Shown here one piece after another: positions 1-12,339 of a stretch of DNA of 64,000 bases (the stretch's first letter is position 1; every line of letters begins with the position of its first letter). The notes beneath the pieces are model-generated. The model was given only the letters and a program-made list of their open reading frames with translations. It made no database searches and was not told the DNA's origin. The translations under genes and the position numbers were made by a program. This stretch comes from Epiperipatus broadwayi (taxonomy: Eukaryota; Onychophora; Udeonychophora; Euonychophora; Peripatidae). The DNA lies in assembly GCA_028023455.1 (NCBI GenBank), contig JAQFVV010006310.1:3476001-3540000 (forward strand), read 5' to 3'.

Positions 1-947
1 CTGAATTGACAATAAGTTAAAAATATTTCTGTACTTTTAATAAAAGGCTATATTAGTACCACTTCATATTTAAGAAAAAATATTGGTAACATTAAATACA
101 ACTTTAATGCATTTTTGATATTAAGCACCCTTATCAAAAGATGCTCACAGTGAAAATGCACTAAGATTGTATTTGATATTAATAATATGTCCATGTATGA
201 AGCAGTATTTATACTATTTTTAATTTAATGCCTTTATAATTTATTTCCATACATTTAGTAATTAATTTTTGTTACAAACTTGCATGAGATATATAAATTA
301 TATTACTATTATTTGTTCTGTTCTTTTCATTACAATTTTATCAACAATAATTACTTTAATTATAATATACAGTAATTTAATGAGAAATTTGTATCAGAAT
401 ATTTTTTCAATGATGAATCTATTTGATTTTAATAATTTTAAATATTTTAAGCATTGTAAACATTAGTCAATTCTCTCAAGGTGGATCATGGTAATTCTGA
501 TAAAATATTCTAATAATCAGTAATACTTTTGTTCATTTATAAATTAAAAAGTGTAAATAGTTTAAATTTATGCATAAATTATTATTGTTAAAAATTAATT
601 AATCAAATACTTTATCAACTTCATATTTTTTTATTCTCTGCAATCCAAAATCTTGGCTATACTAATTACCACTGCAATCTCATATTTCTATATTAAATTT
701 AGCAAATAGAATTTGTAATCTATAGTGGGTGTGCCTAATTGTTTGCCTGATGAATTCAATAATTAATTTTATACTGATGTGGTGTCCTAATATAATAATT
801 ATATTATTTCTGTATTATAAAATAAACAAAGCTGGTAATCCTAATTATAAAAAGTAGTCAGGCCATTACACCAACTACTTTGATAGCCTAATGTGAACTT
901 TATATATATATATAATATTTAAATACTATTAAACTAAATGTAATTAG

Positions 948-1335
948 ATGGGATTTGAACTTAGACTTTGAAGTTCCCTGCAGCTTTCCATAATATTTAA
1001 ATACATTTATATTGTCTATACTAACAATAATATTGACATTAACAAGGGCTTTGAGCATTCTATCCGATTTTCAATGATATGGATGACTGAAGAGTTGTTG
1101 GAGGGTGGAGAAGATTTAAGCTTGTCTATTAAAATTTGAACATTTTCTATCTTAATATAAAATGAGCACTGATTGTATATATGTTTGGGAGATGGTGATC
1201 TGAACCAAGTAATAAGTGCTGGTCCAGCACAAAAACGTATATTGAAGATCATTTATCTTTTTCACATGTGGACATGTGTATCAATTATATAGGGTGGAGG
1301 GGATAATAGTAAGGAGCATGAAAGTCTGAGTCTCT
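948..1335. mobile_element. Foldback element, family H (copy 1)
   Basis: The element opens near GGATTTGAACTTAGACTTTG and closes with the inverse motif around GAAAGTCTGAGTC. The interior includes the family block TGGGAGATGGTGATCTGAAC and the AGCAC motif. The same arrangement recurs at about 7855-8285, 15205-15590 and 60210-60490. No ORF of interest is present. It is best read as a non-autonomous, MITE-like foldback element. Confidence 0.55.
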
Positions 1336-4300
1336 TCTAAATATATATATAAATCTCATCACCCACATTCTTATGATTTGAGAAAGAAGAAGCTCTGAGG
1401 AAAGTGTTAATATACTGAAATGTTAGCTATTTAGTTATTACATGGAAACTCCTGGAAATAATACTATGAATTCATCATTTATTCGTGAGAATATATATAT
1501 ATATTAGAAGAGAAAAAGTTCAAGAGGATAATACCTACATGGAGTCTAATAATACACTACCTGAATTGGAAAACATTTTATAGGCAAAAAAAAAATAATG
1601 TAATATCCATTCAACAAATAATTTGATAGCAAATATAATGAACAAAACATCATCAGAAGTAATGGATATTTTAATACCATGTACGCAGCAAGTATTACAT
1701 AATACAGGTAGGTAATGCTCCAACTATATCACAAGACAATAGTGAGAATGAAGATTCATCATCATTTCTAGAACAATTTAAAGCTAGTCAAAGCAGAGCT
1801 TGCCGAGATCTCAGAAGATGACAGTGCACACTTGGGAAAAATATGTACATCTCACTATATTAAAATGATATAGATACTAGAGCACCAATTATAAACACAA
1901 CAGAAATATAACACATCTACACATAATGAAACTTGAAATAGGTGAAACTTTATATTAGTGGTAATCTTCTTTCATCTTAATCAAGCCAGCGTATAGTTTC
2001 AAATAATGTTTAAGATTAAAATTCTAATAATTTTGATAAGATCATAAATAAATAAGTTTTAAATATGTAACATATTAGAGTTAGTTTCTCCATAAAATAT
2101 ATTTTCAGTGCTACAAATTTAATAGCCATTGTTTATTTACAGATGTATTAAAATGTTGAAAGATGATATATGGTAGAGATATGGTCTATTTCCTATTTAT
2201 TTAATACACATTTAGATGAATTGTTAAATGAATGTTATTTTGATAACTGATGAAACTAGCATTGGAATAGAAAGATTATTTATATCCTAGCTAATGATAT
2301 GGGCAATTCTTGCAGATTGTGAGATTGGGTTCAGTAAAATGTTATTTAGGATTAATAAAGCTTGTAAAAATTTGGAAAGATAATAAATGCTAACAAAACT
2401 AAAATAATGAAAATAGATAGACAGAAGAAAGGATTTAAATACATATTGGACAGGAAGTTAAAGAGCAAGTTAATGTTTTTAAAAAAATTGGATAACTGAT
2501 AATGAAAGCAATGATAAAAGTATTAATGTGAAAATTGCAGTGGATAAACAAGTTTTCAATAGGAATAGAAATTATTCTACAGATCACTGAAATTAGATGT
2601 GAAAAAGCTTTAGAAATGTTTTCTGACAGAAACATGGAGATGATTAGAAAAATAGAGGATAAAAAACGTGGAGGTTTTAGTAATAAAGATTTCTAGAAAA
2701 ATAGAAAAAACTGAAAATATAGAAGAGTTAAAAAGAAAGTATGAAAAATTACGAATCTGCAGAATCTATAAGGAAACAAGATTGAGAGAAAAAAAGATCA
2801 ATTGACGACCTTAAAAAATGCAATGTCCTAAGAATATCTGACAGGTAAAGCAAAGGAGAGAAAGGCTTAGAGAATGTGGCCTGATTTGACAAGTGGGAAC
2901 TAACTTTTGAAAGATAATTGATACATAATACAAAAAAAAATTGTCTATTTTTTCATAAATGTACATTTATTTTCACTCATGCTAAATTATTTTTGATTAA
3001 AAGCATAATTTTTTCATTCCTTTTTCTTTTATTTCATTTTTTTACATATATTTATTTAGTGCCTTTGGTCACTAAGTTTAGTATAGTATCTGATAATAAG
3101 ACTTGGCCAATAATAATCATCATTTGCTGTGATAATGCCTATAATAAACAACGATTTTATTATCTTTAATTTTCTATATATCAATTTTGATTCCAATTTT
3201 TTATTTTTTATTTTCTGTATTCTTTATCTTCCTCTCTAGCATTGATTTTAGTTTCCTTTTAAAGTTAGAATATCTATACTTGTTTAAGAATAATTGCTAA
3301 TGGGATTTTTCATTTCATTAAATATTGTAAAATGAATACATGTGATATTGAAAAGATCCTATGGAAAGTGCAGAGGTTGAGAATATTTCATATTAGTAGA
3401 GATGATGAATTTTTATATATAGATAAACATATTAATTTAAAATATTATATTATCCAAACAAAATTACAAAGTGTTGATTTCATTTATGGTTTTATTACTG
3501 CTATATAAATATTTTGAACTGATATAAAAATCTAAGCATATTCTGTATTTCAAATAGTTATTTTCTCATTAATAAGATAAATGTATACAGTATACAAAAA
3601 ATATTTCAATACATACAATTTATAGATAGTAAAATTAATGATTATTTAAATTTTCAGCAGAATTTGAATTTATAATGAGTGTGTGGAAAGATTTATTGTT
3701 GAAACCTCAAAGTTTTGCAAATCCAAATACACTCTGGAACTAGGGATTTGAATTAATGGTAATCTGTTTGTGTATATAGCTATTTAAAATAAAGATTGAA
3801 GCTGTAGAAAATATGTAAAAGATGAATAAATAATAATAAATATAGCTGAAATAATATGTTTAATGATTTGCTAAGTCAACTTTTGACATAGAATGTCTGT
3901 ATTAAAGCATAACTGATGATGACAAAACTCAACTAGTTTATTCCATAGCCTGTCCCTCCTGCAATAGCAAATACTTTGGGGATATCCTAACACACTTATC
4001 CATATAACAGATTGCCAGTTATGCTTTTAAACCTGCTTCTGCCAAGATTCCACACATACAATAAACATACGAGCTAATAGTATTCCCTTCAATAAACACT
4101 GATTGTTCAATTCTGTATCATAGGTGGTGCTTAATAACCCACCTATTACACATGCAATTATGCAAATCTCTTAACACTCCCTAATTCAATTTTTTACAAT
4201 TGAAAACTGTCACTCTCTGCCAATCATCTCTCAGTTATGCTTAAATACAGACAATCCATATTGAAAGTTGACTTTGCGGATCATTAAACATATTATTTCA

Positions 4301-4879
4301 GCCATATTTGTTATTATTTATTCATCTTTTATATATAGCTATTTGTAATAAGACTACATATACAGTGAATAAAATTTCATTCCTGCAGTTATCACAGTCT
4401 AAATTTGTTTCCCTTATAAGTGAGACTCACTTTGAAGATAGGCAGACTAATTTCTGAGAGACTTTAACATTATTTGTGCAGCTGATAGAAACATATTTGC
4501 CTGCAGTATAATTATATATATAAATTACATTTCAAAAACTTAAAAATCAAATATACTTAACAAAATAATTTGTAAAATTTCATAAATAAATTTAATATTT
4601 TTAAAATAATCTTTTTTTTTAAAAAAAAGAAGAAATATTTAATTAATATAATCAAATTTTTGTCTATTATATACTGATTTTCTCTATAAACTAGTGTTAC
4701 AATTAATTATGTAGTTTATAAGAAACAATCAGGGTAAGTTGATCACAAGTGTCCTAAAATTTAATAATGAGAAGATAAATATATGTAGCATCAAGTTTTT
4801 GTTCAGCAAATGCAAACATTAACTAGCCATGGTATAAAAACATTCCTGAAACATATATCTTTAATAGCTTTAGATATAT
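1336..4879. other. AT-rich sequence 3' of ENDOG, no gene seen
   Basis: The stretch has only short, low-complexity ORFs on both strands without recognisable motifs. There are A/T homopolymers and (AT)n runs. I see no conserved coding block, tRNA or terminal-repeat pair. Confidence 0.5.
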
Positions 4880-4885
4880 TTTATT
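4880..4885 (-). promoter_or_regulatory. Candidate ENDOG polyadenylation signal
   Basis: On the minus strand AATAAA lies about 93 nt after the ENDOG stop codon. It is the first canonical hexamer after the stop that I found. In DNA this AT-rich such hexamers are common, so use in vivo is inferred from position only. Confidence 0.4.
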
Positions 4886-4977
4886 AAATGATTTAGAATA
4901 TAATCTTTGATTTTTCTAATTAAAAAAGATTAAAATAATTGTTTAACTCAAAACAATATAAGATTGTCAAGATGAAC

Positions 4978-5260
4978 TCATACAGAATTCTTTCGACTAT
5001 TTATCAATCGAAAATTTTCTTTATTCAACTTATCAAAAAACAATAAACCTGCTGCTCTTTCAATACTTTCCACAGGAACCATAAATGAAGACAGAGAAAT
5101 ATTTTCATCAATAACTTGATTTGGCATGACATAAGCTTCTAAATCATAAATAAAATCATCTGTTTCACAAACAACAACTTTAAAAAAATGTGTTGGAACA
5201 GCAACATGATTTTTTCCAATAACTTCATATTTTATATACATTCTCCCATTTGCTTCTTTC
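4978..5260 (-). CDS. ENDOG: ENDOG exon 3: C-terminal part of endonuclease G
   Basis: This exon encodes the end of codon 205 to residue 298, then TGA. The acceptor is ATATTTAG followed by G AAA GAA. It reads KEANGRMYIKYEVIGKNHVA and continues with VPTHFFKV, YVMPNQVIDE and FMVPVESIERAAGLLFFDKL. These are the conserved C-terminal blocks of animal ENDOG. An ATG inside the exon (at 5241) is only the Met of GRMY and is not a start. The codons between the acceptor and that Met match the family and are needed to link to exon 2. The tail after DKL is short and basic. Confidence 0.93.
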
Positions 5261-5419
5261 CTAAATATATAATATTGAAAAAAAAAAAAACATTACTGTA
5301 AATATATAAAGAGAACATTCTATTTTTCAATACTTATGTAATGTATGTTGTCTGAAAAAAAAAAAAGACAAAAAATCATTAAAATAAAAAAAGTAATCTT
5401 AAAAGAATTAATAATACAC

Positions 5420-5600
5420 TGCAGATACCGGATAGTTGATGCCCACATCATTAGACTGGCTTCTGGTGATTAGTAATCTTTCTCACGATGCAAGATTGCA
5501 TTTTTAGCGCCAAATGCCAAAAACTGGACTGTGGAGAAAGGGCTGCCATCTGGTATCCATTGACTGCTCAATGGCACTGGAATAAAATAGATAGAATCCG
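5420..5600 (+). repeat. Diverged copy of repeat family G
   Basis: The words GCCAAAAACTGGACTGTGGA and CCATCTGGTATCCATTGACT, then a GGCACTGG block, match in order the family G copies at 40465 and 59700 (GCCAGAAACTAGTCTGGGGA, then TCTGGCATCCATTGATTACT). It lies just upstream of the exon 3 acceptor in intron 2. It is degenerate and non-coding. Confidence 0.5.
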
Positions 5601-6780
5601 TTTTACTGCAGATATTGAAAGGAAGCAGAAAAAATTGTGTGATACTTTGTTTTGTAGTATATCAATTTTAAATATCTCCACTTGGATTTCATCTGCTAGT
5701 TCATTTACTCCTTTAGATTTTCCCATTTGTTAAAAGCTTTTTATTATTCCTTCTTTTATAATTATAATTCTTTCCTTAATTCTTTATTTATTAACTACAC
5801 CAGATTTAATTTTTTCATTATTTTCTTTAAATATTTATTCTTTAAAATGAGTATTTAATTTTTATTTCTACTTCTCCCTTATTTATATATTCTCTGTCCT
5901 CCTTATCTACTAATTTAATCTTAGATCTGCTTCTGTATTTCTATTTCTCTCTTGCCTATGTATACTCTATTCTCTTCATCTATTACTTTAATCTTTTCTG
6001 TATTTAATGTATTTCCAAAATTTCCTATTATTATTTCTCCATAGTATTATTTATATCCTCTATTAGTTTTTTTTATATTTAATCTCTTTTTTTCTTCAAT
6101 AAGCTTTGTAATTAATATGTTTATCTTTTCTAAGTACATATATTTCACTTTTCATTTATATCTGCATCTAATTTTTCCTTTATCATCTTTTTATATTTTC
6201 TATTTGCTTTTTACTTTTCTTAACATTAAATAAATTATATTTTCATGAATTCTTTTTTTAAATTTTTATTTTCCAGCAAATATTTGTTAGCTGTTTTCCT
6301 AATTTTATTGTATTAAATTTCATAATCCAATATACAATGTAGTTAATTACCATGACTTTTAAAAAACTTTACATTTTATTTATATCTATTTTATCTTGTA
6401 TTTGTTTCATTCCAACTTCAATTAATAACAAATATTTTGCTAATACTATCTCCAATAACATTTTTTTTAAAAAATATTTTTATAATGAACCAATTCTATT
6501 TCAAAAAATGTAATTTTTTATTATCATATTTATATAAACATCTATAAATAAATTTTTACAATTTATAAGAAAAAATGGTATTGAGAGAGTGTGAGGTTTA
6601 CCCATCTGATAGAGGCATGTACCACATAACAATAAGCATGAAAAAAAAAAAATAATAATAATAATAAATAAAATCCATGCAGTAAGTTTAATGAATAAAA
6701 ATGTGAACATATTATAATTAACAAACTAACTAATAGAGAATAGTCTTATTGTTTCTTTTATATATAATAAATAAAAATAT

Positions 6781-6955
6781 GTTTCATTTACGGAAAAATG
6801 AAAATAACTTACATTTTAGCAAGCTAAAAATAATTCACAGCACTAAATGCAATAAATAAAAACATAATAAATCTAGCAACTAAATCATACATAATTGTTT
6901 ATCAACACTACCATACCTAAGACAGTAATTATTTTCATTTTCCTGTAAATGAAAC
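6781..6955. repeat. Foldback with 27-nt inverted arms
   Basis: The arm at 6781-6807 (beginning GTTTCATTTACGG) is matched by the inverse arm at 6929-6955 (ending CCTGTAAATGAAAC) with one or two mismatches. A related single arm lies near 7145. The interior is AT-rich and non-coding. A small MITE or a chance-enriched foldback are both possible. Confidence 0.5.
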
Positions 6956-7850
6956 ATTTTAATTTCAAATACAATATATAAAAAAGTCCTATTCATTATC
7001 TATTAGTTTAGTTGCTCAAAATATTGATGTTTTTATTTATTATGCTTACTGCCATGGTTTCTTATGTCTTTGCTAAGCAAATTATTTTAATGTAGAATAA
7101 ATAAGATTCAAGAAATTAAATTCCAAAAGCAATCCATATTTAATTTTCATTTTCCATAAATGAAATATGATTGTATTTAATATTTAAAATATGAAACAAT
7201 ACCCATTTGTTCTATATTGGTTTGGCTGTTAAATGTATTATATCCATATTTTTATACAATAATCTTATTGTAAATGGATTTTATTAATTTTTTAAACCAA
7301 TTTTTTTCATGCAATATAAATATTCATATTTTATTTTTTAATGATTAATTTTTGTCATTTGTACGTGGCACCAAATTCAGGTAGGTCTCTTGTTCATTTA
7401 CTACCTGTATACTGTATTTACAATTTTTATTTCCATGTATTTATATCCATAATTATATACAGATAGATATAAATATTTCTAAATTTTGTTCATATTTTAT
7501 ATACATTAATAATTATTGACAATTAATTTTATGTGACTTTCAGTCCTTAAGTTTGTTTTTATTTGTCTGATTATTTTCTTTTATTTTTCTAACTTATTTT
7601 TTGCATGTAAAACAATGATTATTATTATATTTACGTTGAGTTAATCCAGAAGTTAATGAATTCTTATTTTCTACAATATGTTATTTACCTCCCCCCTTTT
7701 GACATACTTTGCATTCTAAAAATTCCATTTATATTACTTATAATTATTATTTAAATATTAATTTATTACAATTTCTATTACTTGTGTTTTTCATTATTTT
7801 ATTAAGTATATTTATTTCATAATATTTAAATATAAGTATATTGTCTATAC
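6956..7850. other. Intergenic-like intron DNA, nothing recognised
   Basis: AT-rich sequence without conserved ORFs. A single stray arm of the 6781 foldback appears near 7145, and an 11-nt C/T-rich tract lies near 7690. Confidence 0.4.
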
Positions 7851-7854
7851 TAAA

Positions 7855-8285
7855 CTCAATGTAATTAGAAAGAATTTGAATTTAAACTTTCAAGATTCCC
7901 ACAGCTATCCATTCCATCCCATACAAACGATATATATGACCACACACATGTGAAAAAGATAAATGATCTCCAATATATATATTTTGTGCTGAGCTAGCAC
8001 TCATCAGTTAGTTCAGATCATTATCTACCACACACATATATAATCAGTGCTCAGTTTAAATTAAGATAGTAAATCTTCAAACTTTAAGCCTGTCCATTAA
8101 AGTTTGCAGATTTTCTGTCTTAATATAAACTGATTATGTATATGTGTGGGAGATGGTTCAGCATGAAATACATATACTGGAGTTCACTAATTTTTTTCAC
8201 ATGTATGTGGTCATGTATATCGATTGTATAAGATGGAGTGGATAGCTGTAGGGAATTTGAAAGTCTGACTTCAAATCTTTTCTAA
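7855..8285. mobile_element. Foldback element, family H (copy 2)
   Basis: The copy starts at a TTGAATTTAAACTTTCAAGA arm and ends at the inverse arm GAAAGTCTGACTTCAAATC. It contains CATCTCATACAA-like and CACATGTGAAAAAG blocks in both orientations, and the TGTGTGGGAGATGG block. Sequence outside the arms (TATTGTCTATACTAAA, then AATGTAATTAGA) is shared with the edges of the 60210 copy. Confidence 0.6.
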
Positions 8286-8519
8286 TTATATTTATTTCAC
8301 TTGCTACTATTTTGTTCTGTCTTTTATAATAATAACAATCACACATGACCTCTCATATATTTACAAAGCAATTATCTTCACCCTATTTTAAAACCATCTA
8401 CTACACGCTTGTGAAAGTGAGTTAGTCTGGATTTGAAACTTATGATTTTTTTTTTAATTTCAGGCTATTAGTTTAAATACTGCTAGATACATATGTGCTT
8501 TAGTCCCAGCTTTGAATCC

Positions 8520-8600
8520 TAGTCTTCACTGATGAAGGCAAATGCCAGAAACTGGATGTGGAGATATAAATTTTATAGTATTATACTATCTGGCTCCAGT
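8520..8600 (+). repeat. Short fragment of repeat family G
   Basis: The fragment CACTGATGAAGGCAAATGCC followed by AGAAACTGG and a GTGGAGATA block matches the 5' part of the family G copy at 40465. The remainder is absent. Confidence 0.4.
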
Positions 8601-10426
8601 GATTATTTAAGTTTAGATAGAGAGCTCTAGAATAAAGTGAAAATTACTGCACTTTTTTATGCTCAAAGTATTGACAATAAAAGAAATCTTTAATCTCCAA
8701 TTAAGAATGTATTCATTTACTAACCAATATTCGAACATTAATTAAAGTATTCTGAATCAACTATCTAAAAAATTCTGAATCCTCAGATGGAATAAAATCC
8801 ATCCTCAATTCTCATATCATGAGTATATTAGGCTACTGCAGATGCCTTTCTTCAATTGACACTTTCATAAAAGTGATTTATTCAAAATACATTTTTAAGA
8901 ACAAGAACACATAGCTTTACTAAATACTTTGCTAATGCAAAACAAACCTAGATTTCTCATGATTAATGAGATGATCAGACATGTGCATTTTCCAAAACAT
9001 TCCATAATCAATTAAATCAAAGGTCCTTTAGAAATCAACAAAGTACAACTTGATCTTTTGCTGCTGTTCTCAACCCTTTTCAATTGTAAATTTTATATTA
9101 GTAATGCTATTTAGTATTACATATATTTTGGTTTAAATATATGACTAGTCATTCCAAAGCTAAAGGTACTTGGATAGATTTGTAACTAAGGAATATAAAA
9201 CAAATATATGTTGAGTCAGTTGAATGGAAATGATGTTTCCTATCATTTGACTTCCTAAGAAATTAACCATACATTTATGTACAATGAATAATTATTTTTT
9301 TAATATTTTCTTAAACCATCTTGTATGTATGGAAATTCTCTTTCAATTTAAAAAAAAATTTTTTTTTAATGATTTTCACTGCAACTTTAAAATTATATGT
9401 GATAAAAAAAATACTGGATCATAGTTTACACACATCTTTCTTAGATATTGTAAAAAATACTTTTTTTCTTATCTGTTAGCCAATTAATTAATTGAGTCTT
9501 TTTCAGTTATCTGCAAAATATCTGATAAATACCATCAATTCCTATTGTGACAGGCATTATCAAATGGCCTTACACAAAGTCTGCTGTAAAGAAAATTGCA
9601 GCAGATAAACATGTAAATTTGTATATATATAAATTAGTATATAGTAAGCACAACGAATATATAAATGTGCTATACTAAATGGAAGTTGGGTCTGAGCATT
9701 AAAATACCCACACACACCAATTTAAAGTAATATGAAATTGGCATACAAAATATTGTATAATAAACTCATGTGTTTTTCCTTTTTGTATATTTTTTATGAT
9801 ATGTCATTATATGTATTTGTTTTTTTTTATTTTCCAACATACTTGTATATTTTTTTTAATTACTTTTCTAAAGATTGTAATTTTATTCCATAAGCAAATA
9901 ATGTTAATTGCTTTTGCAAAAATCTGATCAAAAGCAAAATGTTTGATAATGCTATAATTAAAATGTTATCTTTTTTTTTTGTATATAAAGTAGAAATTCT
10001 TTTGAATAATAATAGCTGTAATCAAGTGGTCTGGGCATTCAAGATGGAAACCATTATGTCAAACTTAAAATGTAGAATTTAATCGGAAAAATATAAAGGA
10101 ATGTTTATAATCTAAGTGATAAGCTAAATTAAAAGGATTGGCTGATTCATTCTTCTCAGAGGGATATCTGAATTGTTTCTTATGAGTGGGATTGATAGTG
10201 ATGTGGGATTCATTCTTTCTTTGGCAGTTGTTCTGGGCAAGTCATTCACTACTTTGGCTCCAGAATTGGTAAATCATCTAGCCACTTGGAGATTAATTTA
10301 TGGACTAGACTACAGCAGATATTTTCTAAGAAGAAATCCATTGTACAGTTCTTTTAAGAACTAATGATTTCTTAAGATTTAATGAACCAGTCAAGATAGC
10401 AAATGAACATTTAATAAAAATTATTA
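8601..10426. other. AT-rich intron DNA, no gene seen
   Basis: No motif-bearing ORF is visible on either strand. T-rich homopolymers are frequent. A CACACACAC tract lies near 9712. Confidence 0.4.
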
Positions 10427-10684
10427 TCATATACAAACAGAGGAAAATATGAAGCAATCTACCATAGAGTCCAGTAAAATGACCATGGGGTAGACAACCA
10501 GCCAGTGCACCACCCTTTCTCTGTCCCAAGCCACCAAGATGTGACCATGCCAGTTCCAGCCGCCCACGATGATGACAAACGCTGCCTTGCCTATGCCTAA
10601 ATAGATGAAATCCTCACCGCACAGCCAGTTGACTTGAAGCCCACTCAGAGCCCAGAGGAGAAGACTGAAGACGCCGACATAAGT
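10427..10684 (-). other. GC-rich island with an 85-codon open frame, origin unknown
   Basis: About 10484-10680 is strikingly GC-rich inside otherwise AT-rich DNA. On the minus strand one frame is open for 85 codons from stop to stop. It has two hydrophobic stretches (around VGVFSLLLWALSGL and RVVHWLVVYPMVILL) but no ATG and no clear splice acceptor. On the plus strand another frame, interrupted by one stop, reads as a hydrophilic acidic peptide (PVPAAHDDDKRCLAYA, then EILTAQPVDLKPTQSPEEK). I cannot tell which strand, if either, was coding. It could be a fragment of another gene, a retrocopy, or captured foreign DNA. Confidence 0.45.
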
Positions 10685-10742
10685 TTATTTTAAGATATTT
10701 TATTAATATTGAAATAATTAACTTTGATATTTCCGATTAAAT

Positions 10743-10743
10743 A

Positions 10744-10773
<30 letters not shown>
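10743..10773. repeat. (ATT)n microsatellite
   Basis: About nine uninterrupted ATT units lie beside the GC-rich island. Confidence 0.9.
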
Positions 10774-10774
<1 letters not shown>

Positions 10775-10959
10775 CATTTAAAAAAGAGAGAGTTGTCTCT
10801 CGCATATGTATATTGAATTTACGGTCAATTTTTCTATTTCTAATTTACGGTCAATTTTTCTATTTCTAGTATTTTCAACAAAGGTTGCAATGAGATTCTT
10901 TTTTTGTTGCTCTTCGTTTTCCTCTTGTTGTTACTCCTGAAATTCGTCATATATAAATA

Positions 10960-11300
10960 TACATGTATATATATGCATACATATGCTTATAATATTCGGT
11001 AAATACGATATCTCATGTTGAATATCTAAAAATGTATTTAACCATATATCCTTTTTAAGTTATTTTTTTTGTCACTGCTGCACCTCATGATGCGTGTAAG
11101 AAGGGATTGATCTATTATAGATTCCCTGTAAGCAAGTCCTCTAATAACTTTATATTTAAATTAGTAGTAAGTGTATAATTGTGCTGCACGTACATACATG
11201 TATAGGAATTTATCTATAGCAAAAAGGAAATAGATACAGTACCTCATGTTGCGTACTATATAGTATCTGGACTAACGCAACCTTATTGACATGTTGAAAA
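10960..11300 (+). repeat. Diverged relative of the long TGTAACGA LTR
   Basis: The run ATTCGGTAAATACGATATCT, then GAATATCTAAAAATGTATTTA and TTTTTAAGTTA, then GTCACTG, parallels in order the long-LTR block at 28110-28185 (ATTCGATAAATAATGATACC and so on). A further shared block, GTATAATTGTGCTGCA, is also found near 38525. The divergence is large, so this is a related older family or a decayed copy. Confidence 0.45.
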
Positions 11301-11839
11301 ATATGAAATTAGTGAAATATTTCATAATGCAAATATACGTATGCATAGTTCTTTTTATTATTATATTTGCTATCAATAAAAAGGTTTTAAAGTCATCAGT
11401 AAAAGCGTATGCCTGTATGACCAAAAATCTCATATCTGTATATCAAATCACACAAAGTAAAATTTATTTCTACTGGGTAAAAGAGCTCAGACCACTTCCA
11501 TTACTTATAAAAATTGTAAATAGCTTTAGGGATTTATTATTTTTCTTATTTAAAATTGTATTTTATTGATTTCAATGCCTCGAATATATATATGGGTTTG
11601 TGATCATTAATTATTTAGTATTTTTTTTATTATATCATCATTAGTATGAAACGGTGGGGGGTATTTGGGATTAAATAAATATTTAATCATAATATTAAAC
11701 TTGTTTCATTTTCGTATTATTATTTATATTGATAAAAATGTATTCCTTCCTTATCAACCATGTACCTGTAATAATCATTTAACTTACCCATTTGAAGACC
11801 CTAGATGTAGAGTGACTGAGCTAGCCACACGGGATATCA

Positions 11840-12330
11840 CTCTACCGGGGTGTTAAATCTTATTCTTATGCTCCGCTGAACATATGGTATTGCACATCCT
11901 TCCAGGAGGGTGAAAAATTCATTTTTTGATTCTTTTCTAGAAGTGGCGCACAAAAGTCTTATTTTGTAAATAGATTTTTCAAAGGTGTGTACTTGCCATT
12001 GTTCTAAATATTCGGGCATTCAAATAAGATATCAACTAAAGGGTGTTTTTAACTGGAAGAGTCCTGTCAATCCACTCTTTCTATCAATTTAGCTGGAAGT
12101 ACCAATATACATGAGTACAAACAATCAGCTAAATTGATATCCATTTCTTTACCTGTTGAATCTTGGTCACTTCATGCTCAGTGCAAATTAGGAAAAGAAT
12201 TCCGCAGGGAGTATGGACCGGTACACTATAGTTGTATCTTTTGGTAATAATCTCAAAATAACTCCTCTCACTTCTTTTACTGAAAATTGCTCTATGCAAA
12301 TGACTTCAATAAACAGGTTCTATTTAATTT
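11840..12330 (-). pseudogene. Unrecognised coding-like relic
   Basis: Minus-strand frames give two coding-like stretches. One is about 12330-12186 (EVICIEQFSVKEVRGVILRL, then LPKDTTIVYRSILPAEFFS and a stop). The other is 12019-11840 (start MPEYLEQWQVHTFEKSIYK). Stops and frame changes lie between them, with a phrase near 12110 resembling LADCLYSCILVLPAKLIERV. The amino-acid composition differs from the surrounding AT-driven ORFs. A decayed retroelement polyprotein linker is my best guess. I cannot name the family. Confidence 0.25.
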
Positions 12331-12339
12331 TTGTTATAT

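Noticed and set aside
4978-5241. Stand-alone 87-residue protein starting at the internal ATG
   Set aside because: The frame extends upstream to a splice acceptor, with family-matching residues KEANGR before the Met. It is the last ENDOG exon.
12181-12240. ENDOG exon 2 candidate because of a Cys-Thr-Gly-Pro reading near 12215
   Set aside because: An in-frame stop precedes it and no other ENDOG block lies around it. The true exon was found at 29617-29729.
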